Position numbers and translations under genes: made by a program | DNA from: Candidatus Hydrogenedens sp. | GTDB taxonomy: Bacteria > Hydrogenedentota > Hydrogenedentia > Hydrogenedentales > Hydrogenedentaceae | Direction: 5' to 3' | Assembly (NCBI GenBank): GCA_020216745.1 | Contig: JAIWNQ010000030.1 | Coordinates: 1 to 10,000 of the forward strand | Length of the DNA: 10,000 nucleotides | Notes under the pieces: model-generated | The model's database searches: none | What the model was told of the DNA's origin: nothing | The model's input: the letters and a program-made list of their open reading frames with translations, nothing else | Shown: positions 1 through 8,095 of the stretch, in pieces | Layout: each line of letters starts with the position of its first letter | Numbering within the stretch: the stretch's first letter is position 1

Positions 1-1
1 T

Positions 2-268
2 GTTTTTATAGCACAATCTAAAAGTGGTGAAAATATAGAAAATATAAATCACAAAGACAAAACACATGATAGTGTCCAATTTGTTGCTCAGAAAGTAGAA
101 ATTCAAGTAGGTTTAGAAGATAGTTCTTACTTTGAAATTTTGAGTGGATTAGATGAACACACATTAGTTATTACATTAGGGCAGTTAAATTTAAAGCCTG
201 GTTCTATTGTTGAAGTAACTTCATTAGAAAAAATACTAAATCAACAAGAAAAAACATCTACAACATAA
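2..268 (+). CDS. RND efflux periplasmic adaptor (membrane fusion protein), C-terminal fragment
   Basis: The open frame enters from the left edge and gives 88 residues ending at TAA 266-268; the start lies outside the window. The end of the protein has the pattern typical of the membrane-proximal domain of HlyD/AcrA-type adaptors: a strand beginning VFIA, then KVEIQVGLED, then FEILSGLDEHTLVITLGQ, then LKPGSIVEV. In this family that domain contacts the periplasmic face of the RND pump, while the missing hairpin and lipoyl domains reach the outer-membrane channel. A polar, Asn/Lys-rich stretch (about residues 7-26 of the fragment) separates the first strand from the rest. The permease gene follows 58 bases downstream on the same strand, which supports the assignment and an operon. 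The role is recognised from motif pattern and context; the substrate cannot be inferred. Confidence 0.85.
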   Translation, partial: VFIAQSKSGENIENINHKDKTHDSVQFVAQKVEIQVGLEDSSYFEILSGLDEHTLVITLGQLNLKPGSIVEVTSLEKILNQQEKTSTT

Positions 269-313
269 TAACATCAATATTAAAACATTCTTGGTCTTGA
301 TTCAATAAAAATT

Positions 314-321
314 AAGGGGAG
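314..321 (+). promoter_or_regulatory. Ribosome binding site supporting the GTG start at 327
   Basis: AAGGGGAG lies five bases before GTG 327. It is a strong purine-rich Shine-Dalgarno match and fixes the non-ATG start of the first permease. No transcription terminator or convincing promoter is visible in the 58-base gap after the adaptor gene, so cotranscription with the adaptor is likely. Confidence 0.7.
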
Positions 322-326
322 TCATA

Positions 327-3300
327 GTGAACGAACAAACCACAGTAGTTAATTCAAATTCAAGTTTTATATCTTTTCCCATCCGAAGGCCAGTTACCAT
401 CATAATGATATTTACAACTATTATCGTTTTTGGTTGGCGTTCATATCAAAAACTCCCAATTAACCTTATGCCTGATATTTCATACCCTTCGTTAACTGTA
501 AGAACTGAATTTGAAGGTGCAGCCCCTGAAGATGTCGAGAAATTAGTTACAAGACCGTTAGAGGAAATGTTAAGTATCGTTAGTGGGTTGGTAGAAATAA
601 GTAGTGTTTCCTCAGTAGGTCTTTCAGAAATTACATTAGAATTCATGTGGAATACAGACATGAATATTGCACAACAGGATGTACGAGACCGTTTAGACCT
701 TTTTGAACCACCTAAAGAAGTTACAAAAAAACCTGTTATTCTTAGATTTAACCCAAACTTAGACCCTGTAATACGGATTGGATTAACACCCCCTGCAAAT
801 ATATCACCAGTAGAAAAAGAACGGTATTTAACTACACTTCGCGAATCTGTCCAACGAAAATTAAAAAGTGATTTAGAAGCAGAAACAGGAATTGCTCAGG
901 TGGTAGTAAAAGGGGGACAAGAAGAAGAAATACAAATTCTTGTCGATAGTAAAATGATTAAATCACTTGGGCTTTCTTTGGATGATATTGTCCGAAGTTT
1001 AGCAAGTCAAAATATAAATGTGGCTGGAGGCAAATTGTCTGAGGGGAAAACGGAATATATTGTCCGAACTTTAAAAGAATTCCAAGATATAGAAGATATA
1101 AAAAATGTAATCATCTCTACTTCCCTTAACATACCTTCTTTATCAAACAATCCTATTTCTTCAATCTCATCTCTAACCCTCAATACCGATGCTACATCTT
1201 CAAATATTCAACAGACCTCTCCAAAAAGTACCCCTATTTATTTAAAGGATGTTGCTACAGTTAAATGGGGCACTAAAGAACGCGATACAATAATACGAAT
1301 TGATGGAGAAGAAGCTATTGAATTGGAGATATACAAGGAAGGAAATTCTAACACTGTTACTGTATGTAATCTGGTAAAAGACCTTTTAGGTATTGAAAGG
1401 AAAAAAAGTCTTTCTGAATTAATCAATGAGCAACTTTCTCTTGAATTAAGCCCTGTTGCTCACGATTCAGAAGGAAAACATACAATTGAAGACCCACATG
1501 CTCGACGAGAACAATTTAAAAGGAAAAATTTAATTAGTTCTCTTCCACCTGATACAAAGATTCATATCATAAGCGACCAGTCCCAATTTATTATTAGTTC
1601 AATAGAAGAAGTTCAATCCGCAGCGATTAATGGCGGTTTTTTAGCCCTTCTTATACTTTATTTATTCTTGCGAGAAATACGTAGTACCTTTACAATTGGA
1701 CTCGCTATTCCAATTTCAATAATTACTGTATTTATTCCCATGTTCATACGAGGCATTTCTTTAAATATTATGTCGTTGGGCGGATTAGCATTAGGAATTG
1801 GAATGTTAGTAGACAACTCTATTGTCGTATTAGAAAGTATTGCTAGATGTCGAGAAGAAGGAGATTCTATTATTGATTCTGCTATCCGTGGAACATCTGA
1901 AGTAAGTTCCGCTGTTGTTGCATCTACATTAACTACTATAGCCGTATTTTTCCCCGTTGCATTTGTTGAGGGTATTGCAGGACAAATCTTTGGAGACCTT
2001 GCTCTAACTGTTACTTTCTCCCTTTTAGCTTCGCTACTCGTTGCCTTGTTTTTAAATCCATTATTAGTATCAAAAACCCATTTCTTTTCAGAACCAAGCA
2101 ATACACAACATCTATTACACCCTTTCCGTATTTTCTTATTTTTCCGTCAAATAAAACATAAAAGCCTGTTTGCCTCTTTTATATTTACAATTGTTTTTAC
2201 TTTCAAACGACATATTCAATACAGCAGGACAACTTTATTTGAAATATTACGTTATTCTCCACGTTCATCTCGATGGTTAAATCTCCTTAAAATTATATTT
2301 TTCCCTATAAATATCTTGTTAAAATTTATTTCTTGGGGCATTATAAATATTTTCGTATATCCTTTATTAATCCTATTTTTCATTATAGTTTCCCCCATAT
2401 TTTTATCATTTGCCTTGTGTGCATTACTGATTAAAAAGACACTTAGTCTTTTACTTTTTTTGCCATTAGAACTATTTCATATCGTTTTTGAAAGTTTTAG
2501 GCATTTATACAGAATTTCACTTTCTTCCAACCTTAAATTTGCACCTATTTATATACTTTTAGCCATTGCACTTTTTGCATATACCATAACGCTTTTACCC
2601 CGAATAGGACAAGAACTTATCCCACCAATGAAACAAGGAGAATTTAATATCCAATATGAAACCCGTGCTGGAACACAACTTAATCAAACTTTAGAAAAGG
2701 TGCTTAGAATAGAGAATAAATTAAAAGAGAATCCATATATAGAACGTATTACCTTACAAGTTGGTACAGAAAGTAGCAAAACTGAAAGCAAAGGAAAAAA
2801 CGAGAACAAAGCTACTTTTACAATTCTATTAAAAGATCGTAGTAAAACTGCACAAATACAAGATAAAATTATAGATGAAATACGTTCATCTCTTCTTCCC
2901 CTTCCTGAGGAATCAATTATTTTTACACTTCCTACATTATTCACGTTAAAAAGTAATCTTGAGGTTCAAATATTTGGTGATGATTTAAATACCTTGAAAT
3001 CTGTAGGTGAGGCATGCCTCCAAAAAGTACGACAAGTTCGGGGCGTTAAGGATGCTGATATATCAATACAATCTGGTTATCCAGAGATACTTATCCAGTT
3101 AGATAGAGAACTGTTAGCTGAGAAGGGACTTTCCCCTGCTCAAGTCGCAAATAAGTTACGAACAGAAATTCAAGGAGAAATTGCCACAAAATTTAATCGT
3201 GGTGGAGATAAAATTGATATTCGTGTTAGAACAAATCAAACATTCCTTCAAAGCATTAATGACCTAAAACAGATGTCAATTATAGAAGGGGCTGTTCCTG

Positions 3301-4025
3301 TTCGTCTTTGTGATGTATCAACCATTGTAGAAGATGTTGGACCGAGCGATATTCGGAGAATTGGACAAAAAAGGGTCGCATTAATAACTGCCAATATCGA
3401 AGGACGAGATTTGGCAAGTGTGTCACAGGAAGTTATATCTAAACTTCGAGATGTTGAAAAACCTCGAGAATTTTTTATTACTCTTGGCGGACAAAACCGT
3501 GAATTAGCAACGTCATACCATAGTTTGAGACTTGCTCTATTACTTGCAACCTTTCTGGTATATGTGGTAATGGCTTCTCAATTTGAATCTATTTGGTTAC
3601 CTATATTAGTGATGTTATCTGTGCCTTTAGCATTCATTGGTGTTATTATCATTTTATTTTTAACAGGTACTAATTTAAACATCATGGTTTTTTTGGGTTC
3701 AATCATATTAGCAGGCATCGTAGTAAACAATGCTATTGTGTTGATTGACTATACTAATCAACTTATTACACGTGGTCTATCCCTACACGATGCTATTATT
3801 CAAGCATCTATGGTCCGTTTGAGACCTATTTTTATGACAACATTAACAACAGTTCTTGGGCTACTGCCCATGCTATTATCTAAAGGAGAAGGCTCCGAAT
3901 TAAGACAGCCATTGGCATTAACTGTAATTACAGGGCTATCTGCAAGCACCTTGTTGACTTTATGGCTCATCCCTATGGCTTATTATATGTTTTCTAACCT
4001 TTCTCATAAGGTACGAAACAAGTGA
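327..4025 (+). CDS. RND efflux permease, AcrB/HAE-1 type, enlarged with three insertions
   Basis: This 1232-residue inner-membrane pump would export substrates by proton or ion antiport with a periplasmic adaptor and an outer-membrane channel. It starts at GTG 327 behind a strong ribosome binding site. Family landmarks are TM1 (about 22-38) followed by LPINLMPD, TM2-TM6 (about 435-582), TM7 (about 740-757), and TM8-TM12 (about 1068-1222). TM4 carries VDN (D496, N497) where AcrB has D407-D408. TM10 carries VNN (N1134, N1135) where AcrB has K940-N941. R1166 in RLRP matches AcrB R971. The first Asp of the heavy-metal (CzcA) TM4 motif is absent (G490), which argues against metal export. The usual family length is about 1020-1060. 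The excess lies in inserts at about 264-303, 355-398 and 590-735. The next permease gene overlaps by four bases. The family is certain; substrate and coupling ion are unknown. Confidence 0.96.
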   Translation: MNEQTTVVNSNSSFISFPIRRPVTIIMIFTTIIVFGWRSYQKLPINLMPDISYPSLTVRTEFEGAAPEDVEKLVTRPLEEMLSIVSGLVEISSVSSVGLSEITLEFMWNTDMNIAQQDVRDRLDLFEPPKEVTKKPVILRFNPNLDPVIRIGLTPPANISPVEKERYLTTLRESVQRKLKSDLEAETGIAQVVVKGGQEEEIQILVDSKMIKSLGLSLDDIVRSLASQNINVAGGKLSEGKTEYIVRTLKEFQDIEDIKNVIISTSLNIPSLSNNPISSISSLTLNTDATSSNIQQTSPKSTPIYLKDVATVKWGTKERDTIIRIDGEEAIELEIYKEGNSNTVTVCNLVKDLLGIERKKSLSELINEQLSLELSPVAHDSEGKHTIEDPHARREQFKRKNLISSLPPDTKIHIISDQSQFIISSIEEVQSAAINGGFLALLILYLFLREIRSTFTIGLAIPISIITVFIPMFIRGISLNIMSLGGLALGIGMLVDNSIVVLESIARCREEGDSIIDSAIRGTSEVSSAVVASTLTTIAVFFPVAFVEGIAGQIFGDLALTVTFSLLASLLVALFLNPLLVSKTHFFSEPSNTQHLLHPFRIFLFFRQIKHKSLFASFIFTIVFTFKRHIQYSRTTLFEILRYSPRSSRWLNLLKIIFFPINILLKFISWGIINIFVYPLLILFFIIVSPIFLSFALCALLIKKTLSLLLFLPLELFHIVFESFRHLYRISLSSNLKFAPIYILLAIALFAYTITLLPRIGQELIPPMKQGEFNIQYETRAGTQLNQTLEKVLRIENKLKENPYIERITLQVGTESSKTESKGKNENKATFTILLKDRSKTAQIQDKIIDEIRSSLLPLPEESIIFTLPTLFTLKSNLEVQIFGDDLNTLKSVGEACLQKVRQVRGVKDADISIQSGYPEILIQLDRELLAEKGLSPAQVANKLRTEIQGEIATKFNRGGDKIDIRVRTNQTFLQSINDLKQMSIIEGAVPVRLCDVSTIVEDVGPSDIRRIGQKRVALITANIEGRDLASVSQEVISKLRDVEKPREFFITLGGQNRELATSYHSLRLALLLATFLVYVVMASQFESIWLPILVMLSVPLAFIGVIIILFLTGTNLNIMVFLGSIILAGIVVNNAIVLIDYTNQLITRGLSLHDAIIQASMVRLRPIFMTTLTTVLGLLPMLLSKGEGSELRQPLALTVITGLSASTLLTLWLIPMAYYMFSNLSHKVRNK
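1116..1235 (+). other. Ser/Asn/Thr-rich insertion in the first permease, docking region
   Basis: This encodes residues about 264-303. In the second permease and in AcrB the corresponding place is a short turn of a few residues before the conserved strand (here IYLKDVATVKWG). In this protein about 40 low-complexity residues rich in Ser, Asn, Thr and Ile intervene. By alignment to AcrB the site falls in the N-terminal docking subdomain, near the adaptor or outer-membrane-channel contact. That placement is inferred by eye. Confidence 0.65.
1389..1520 (+). other. Charged insertion in the first permease, porter region
   Basis: This encodes residues about 355-398. The distance from the conserved VCNLVK helix to the strand before TM2 (LPPDTKIHIISDQS) is about 40 residues longer than in the second permease. 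The insert is rich in Glu, Lys, Arg and His and contains HDSEGKH and HARREQFKRK. By family alignment it is periplasmic and lies just before TM2. Its boundaries are approximate. Confidence 0.6.
2085..2531 (+). other. Phe-rich hydrophobic block between TM6 and TM7 of the first permease
   Basis: This encodes residues about 587-735. RND pumps normally have about 50-60 residues here, including a membrane-surface helix; this protein has about 160 from TM6 to TM7. The block contains more than 20 Phe. It has a run of 34 uncharged residues (about 669-702) with a Pro near the middle, a second hydrophobic run (about 705-721) and a shorter one (about 613-626), separated by Arg/Lys-rich pieces. It could add a membrane hairpin, or helices lying on the cytoplasmic face. 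An even number of extra crossings would keep the usual topology. Confidence 0.7.
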
Positions 4026-7000
4026 CATGGTCTCTACCTAAAATAGCCATAAATCGTCCCATTACTATGTTCATGCTTTCTATATCCATTCTCGTTCTGG
4101 GATTAATCTCATGGTTCCGTATTCCTTTGAAATTTCTTCCTAAAGTAGACCGTCCTTTTATCGGATGCTATATTCCCTATCCCGGGAGTTCACCAGAACA
4201 AATAGAACAGCAAATCGCTATTCCAGTGGAGGGAGAATTCAGGACTATCCCTGGACTTCGGAGCATTGCTACTACAAGTTCTTCAAATGGTTGTTCTGTT
4301 GACATGTGGTTTAATTTAGACACTGACATGACTTTAGCAACTGCAGACGTTCGAGACAGAATAGAACGTTTAAAAATGACTCTTCCAGATGAAGTACAAC
4401 GGATTATTATTCAACGGTTCAGTTCAGGAGCCATTCCAGTCATAGCTATCGGCTTATTTAAATCAGAAGATGAGGAAAATTATGTTTATTTAGTTCGCAC
4501 CTCTCTTATTCCAAGACTCCGACGGCTTGATGGAGTTGCAGATATTAAATTAATATCTCCTATCCCTGAGAAAGAGGTTTTAATCGAAGTTTCTCAGGAC
4601 CGACTCAACAGCCTTAATATTCCCATAGTAAGTTTATTAAATACTCTTCGGACAGCCTCATTAGATGCTTCACTTGGTTCTATCTCAGAGGGAGATAAAA
4701 AATACTTTGTTCAATTTAAAGGTGAGTATAAAACTTTATCTGATATTGAAAACCTTGTCGTCAATAAAAATGGTATGCGACTAAAAGATGTTGCGACCGT
4801 CCGATTTGGTTCAAGAGAAGATTCCCAGAGAGTAGCATTAGATGGAAAAGGTGGGGTCGTTTTACTTGTTATTAAGGAATCAGAAGCAAACGCAGTAAAT
4901 GTGTGCAATCAAATAAAACGTGAATTGAAGAATATTTTATCTGAGGAAGCATTTGAGGGAACTGTTACAAAAATCTTTTTTGACCAATCCGATTTAATTA
5001 ATCGGGCATTAAACAATCTGTTCAGTGAGGGAATCTACGGCGGAATTATGGCTTTTATTGTATTACTTATCTTCTTACACCGACTTATTCCGACTATTAT
5101 TGTAGCATTTGCCATTCCTTCATCTCTTATGATTGGCATTATTTTTATGTATTTTGCTGACATGTCACTTAATATTATAACGATGGTGTCTTTAATTATA
5201 TCTGTTGGAATGTTGGTAGACAATGCCATTGTTGCTGTTGAAAATATTATCCGATACCAACAGTTAGGTTATGATATAAAAACAAGTGCTGTTCGTGGAG
5301 CATCAGAAGTAGGTATAGCTATTTCCGCATCCACACTTACCACAATTGTTGTGTTTATACCTATGTATTATCTTGAAGCAGGCAGAATGTCGGTATTTAT
5401 GAAACAGTTAGGAGGGCCTTTAATTGTTGCTTTGTTAGGAAGCCTATTAATCGCTTTAACTGTCGTTCCTTTAGTTCTTTCCATACATGTCCTACCCCGA
5501 GAAAAAAATCAGATGAAACTCATGATATTTCTCCACAATTTATTAGTTTCCATTCGTGAAAAAGCGGGGAGTTTTAAACTTTTAGAAAAACTTTACTTCT
5601 TTTTAGAATTATTACTACATTGGTCTCTAAAAAATCGATTGGCTTTTCTTTTAGCTTTATGTCTATTCTTAGTGATTTCTTACCTTATCCCTGTTAAATC
5701 AGTAGGGATGAAAGATTTAATTAAATTAGACACACGTGAAGTGGATATAAAAATTACCCTTGACCAGAATTTTGACACTGCAAAAGTTAAAGACCTCTTT
5801 GACCAGCTTACACAGAAATTAGAACCAATTCGTGAATCAATAGCTATAAAAAATATATTGCTATTCCATGGAAAAAGTGGAGGGGAAATTCATGTGTATT
5901 TGTACACAGAAGATGATGGTGAAATTGGTAGAAATCCACCTTGCACTACTGAAGAAGCATTAGAAATCGTTAAAAGTAAACTTCCTTCCCATATTCCTGG
6001 TGGCAAGTTAGAGTTTTCAATTGCTGATACCGGTGAATCAGGAACATCACGATTAGTGACATTAAGACTTACAGGTGGGGATAATGAGATACTATTTGCA
6101 CAAGCCCAACGGATAAAATCATTACTCCTAAGTAATCCACTCTTCACAGATGTAGAAATGGATGTTGAGCAAAAAAAACAAGAAATGAGGGTTGCAATAA
6201 ATGAACTTCAAGCAGATGAGCAAGGTATCAACCCATTTACTATCGCCCAAACCATTGACACAGCCCTTAGAGGTGCTCAACTTCCTTATTTTAAAGAGGG
6301 AACACGAGAAATTCCCGTATGGCTACAATATAAAGAAGAAGACAGAAAAACAAAAGCAAATATTGATAACTTAAAAGTCATTTCAAGTAAAGGGACTCTC
6401 GTTCCCTTGCATCAGGTTGTATCTTATGAAAAACGCCCCGGACCGGAACTTGTAAAAAGGTATAACGGTCGCAATGTGATAAATTTCCGTGCAAGAACAA
6501 ACACGGAGAATTTGACACTCATTAGAGATGAATTACAATCTATAATATCATCCATCGATTTACCTGACGGTTACAATCTAAATTATGGCATAGAATTAGA
6601 AGAAATCCAATCGAACTTAACCAATTTTGCTATGACTATGAGTATGGCACTTATCCTTATATATATCGTTATGAGTGCAACTTTTGAGTCATTACTTTTG
6701 CCTTTAGTTATCTTAACTACAGTCCCCATTTCTCTCATAGGTTCTGCATGGACATTATACTTTACTAATTCCTACTGGGATATGATTACACTAATCGGTT
6801 GTGTATTAATGGTTGGTGTAATCGTTAATAATGGAATTGTGATAGTAGACCATATAAATTTTTTGAGAAAAACAAATAATAACAACTTGATTAACGTAAT
6901 CGTACAAGCAAGTAAAGACCGACTTAGACCTGTAATGATGACAGCATTGACAACTATCTTGGGGCTTGTCCCATTAGCAATGGCTAAATCAGGAGGTGCT

Positions 7001-7183
7001 GTCATGTTTTCAGGTTTAGGTAAAGCATTGGTCGGCGGTTTAATTTTAGGGACGATATTAACATTGCTTGTAGTCCCCGTTTTTTATACTATTGTAGAAG
7101 ATATATTCAATATTGCAATGCGGATTGTATTATCTATCCGTGCCCCTTTTTTTTCAAAACCACAGTCAATATCTAATAGATAG
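4022..7183 (+). CDS. RND efflux permease, AcrB/HAE-1 type, second of the tandem pair
   Basis: This is a 1053-residue permease of normal family length. It starts at GTG 4022, inside the last sense codon and stop of the preceding gene (GTGA), with a weak AAGG at 4008-4011; coupling to upstream translation is likely. TM1 is about 13-32, TM2-TM6 about 336-490, TM7 about 538-556, and TM8-TM12 about 868-1028, with two large periplasmic porter/docking regions between them. TM4 has VDN (D400, N401), TM10 has VNN (N936, N937), and R969 matches AcrB R971. The canonical AcrB Lys of TM10 is therefore Asn, as in the partner. S394 replaces the first Asp of the CzcA metal motif. It is clearly diverged from the upstream permease, so this is not a recent duplication. 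A mixed trimer as in MdtBC is plausible, but two independent pumps sharing one adaptor are also possible. The substrate is unknown. Confidence 0.96.
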   Translation: MTWSLPKIAINRPITMFMLSISILVLGLISWFRIPLKFLPKVDRPFIGCYIPYPGSSPEQIEQQIAIPVEGEFRTIPGLRSIATTSSSNGCSVDMWFNLDTDMTLATADVRDRIERLKMTLPDEVQRIIIQRFSSGAIPVIAIGLFKSEDEENYVYLVRTSLIPRLRRLDGVADIKLISPIPEKEVLIEVSQDRLNSLNIPIVSLLNTLRTASLDASLGSISEGDKKYFVQFKGEYKTLSDIENLVVNKNGMRLKDVATVRFGSREDSQRVALDGKGGVVLLVIKESEANAVNVCNQIKRELKNILSEEAFEGTVTKIFFDQSDLINRALNNLFSEGIYGGIMAFIVLLIFLHRLIPTIIVAFAIPSSLMIGIIFMYFADMSLNIITMVSLIISVGMLVDNAIVAVENIIRYQQLGYDIKTSAVRGASEVGIAISASTLTTIVVFIPMYYLEAGRMSVFMKQLGGPLIVALLGSLLIALTVVPLVLSIHVLPREKNQMKLMIFLHNLLVSIREKAGSFKLLEKLYFFLELLLHWSLKNRLAFLLALCLFLVISYLIPVKSVGMKDLIKLDTREVDIKITLDQNFDTAKVKDLFDQLTQKLEPIRESIAIKNILLFHGKSGGEIHVYLYTEDDGEIGRNPPCTTEEALEIVKSKLPSHIPGGKLEFSIADTGESGTSRLVTLRLTGGDNEILFAQAQRIKSLLLSNPLFTDVEMDVEQKKQEMRVAINELQADEQGINPFTIAQTIDTALRGAQLPYFKEGTREIPVWLQYKEEDRKTKANIDNLKVISSKGTLVPLHQVVSYEKRPGPELVKRYNGRNVINFRARTNTENLTLIRDELQSIISSIDLPDGYNLNYGIELEEIQSNLTNFAMTMSMALILIYIVMSATFESLLLPLVILTTVPISLIGSAWTLYFTNSYWDMITLIGCVLMVGVIVNNGIVIVDHINFLRKTNNNNLINVIVQASKDRLRPVMMTALTTILGLVPLAMAKSGGAVMFSGLGKALVGGLILGTILTLLVVPVFYTIVEDIFNIAMRIVLSIRAPFFSKPQSISNR

Positions 7184-7187
7184 CTTT

Positions 7188-7215
7188 TTGATAAATTGTT
7201 ACGATTTATGATAAT
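7188..7215 (+). promoter_or_regulatory. Candidate sigma70-type promoter before tpiA
   Basis: TTGATA (7188-7193) and GATAAT (7210-7215) each match the consensus at five of six positions, with a 16-base spacer. They sit in the 121-base gap between the second permease and tpiA, about 90 bases before the start codon. The DNA is AT-rich, so chance matches are common. The call rests on position and spacing only. Confidence 0.35.
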
Positions 7216-7304
7216 CTATATATCCAATTCATACCCAACAGCCTTATAGAAAGAGATATTTTTTTATTTTTCATTTTTAAAATCATTGTAAGAAAGGAAA
7301 TGAA

Positions 7305-8057
7305 ATGAAGTCGATTATTGCTGGAAATTGGAAAATGAACAAAAAAGTCAATGAATCTCTTGACCTTGTAAATAAACTTAAACCATTAGTAGAGGGAATT
7401 GACCAAGTTAAAATTATTGTTTGTCCGCCATTTACAAGCCTCTATGCCGTATCACAAGTATTGAAAGGTACAAATATTGAATTAGGTGGGCAAAATTGCT
7501 ATTTAAAGGAATCAGGGGCATATACTGGAGAAATAGCACCACAAATGTTGCTGGATGTAGGTTGTCGTTGGACTATATTAGGACATAGTGAACGTAGGCA
7601 ATATTTTGGCGAAACAGATACGTTGTTAAACCAAAAACTTAAATATGTAATAACAACAGGTTTAAATGTAATGTTCTGCGTTGGAGAAACGCTTGACGAA
7701 CGTGAAGGGAATATGATGGAGTCGGTTCTACGACGGCAAATTATAGAGGGCTTAAGGGATATGACTCCAGAACAATTACAAAACGTTGTTATCGCATACG
7801 AACCAGTCTGGGCAATCGGAACTGGAAAAACAGCAACCCCAGAACAAGCACAAGAAGCCCATGCTTTCATCCGTTCTCTTATAGGAAAAGAGTTCGGCAA
7901 AGAAACAGCGACGAACATAGTTATCCAGTATGGTGGAAGTGTTAAACCTGAAAATGCAAAAGAACTTATATCCAAACCTGATGTTAACGGTTTCTTGGTA
8001 GGCGGTGCTTCCTTAAATGCAGAAAGTTTTGCACAAATAATAAAAGAATGTATATAA
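7305..8057 (+). CDS. tpiA: Triosephosphate isomerase
   Basis: This cytoplasmic glycolytic and gluconeogenic enzyme interconverts dihydroxyacetone phosphate and glyceraldehyde 3-phosphate. The 250-residue product is the normal family length for a complete beta/alpha barrel. The N-terminal GNWKMN carries the substrate-binding Asn8 and Lys10. ILGHSERR carries the catalytic electrophile His94. AYEPVWAIGTG carries the catalytic base Glu166, followed by mobile loop 6 (about 167-179). YGGSV (209-213) and FLVGGASL (230-237) form the phosphate-binding loops. ATG 7305 is preceded by AAAGGA (7293-7298) with a six-base spacer. secG follows after 38 bases, a linkage seen in many bacteria, so the two are probably cotranscribed. 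All catalytic residues are present and nothing suggests decay. Confidence 0.98.
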   Translation: MKSIIAGNWKMNKKVNESLDLVNKLKPLVEGIDQVKIIVCPPFTSLYAVSQVLKGTNIELGGQNCYLKESGAYTGEIAPQMLLDVGCRWTILGHSERRQYFGETDTLLNQKLKYVITTGLNVMFCVGETLDEREGNMMESVLRRQIIEGLRDMTPEQLQNVVIAYEPVWAIGTGKTATPEQAQEAHAFIRSLIGKEFGKETATNIVIQYGGSVKPENAKELISKPDVNGFLVGGASLNAESFAQIIKECI

Positions 8058-8095
8058 CAATAAAATCTACAATATAAGGACAGGTTAAAGAATCT

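Noticed and set aside
1658..2101. Antisense open frame of about 147 codons within the first permease
   Set aside because: It is opposite conserved TM3-TM6 coding sequence, and its translation is low in recognisable features. It is a shadow frame.
327..7183. Heavy-metal (CzcA-type) export as the role of the permeases
   Set aside because: The TM4 metal motif needs Asp-x5-Asp-x6-Glu. Both proteins lack the first Asp (G490 and S394), so a HAE-1-like pump for organic substrates is the better call.
7191..7209. Hairpin ATAAATTG-TTA-CGATTTAT after the second permease, as a terminator
   Set aside because: The stem is short and nearly all A/T with a three-base loop, and no T-run follows it on the + strand. 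It overlaps the candidate promoter and could be chance in AT-rich DNA.
7499..7975. Antisense open frame of about 158 codons within tpiA
   Set aside because: It lies wholly opposite a gene with all catalytic motifs, has no family-like pattern and no credible ribosome binding site. It is a shadow of tpiA codon usage.
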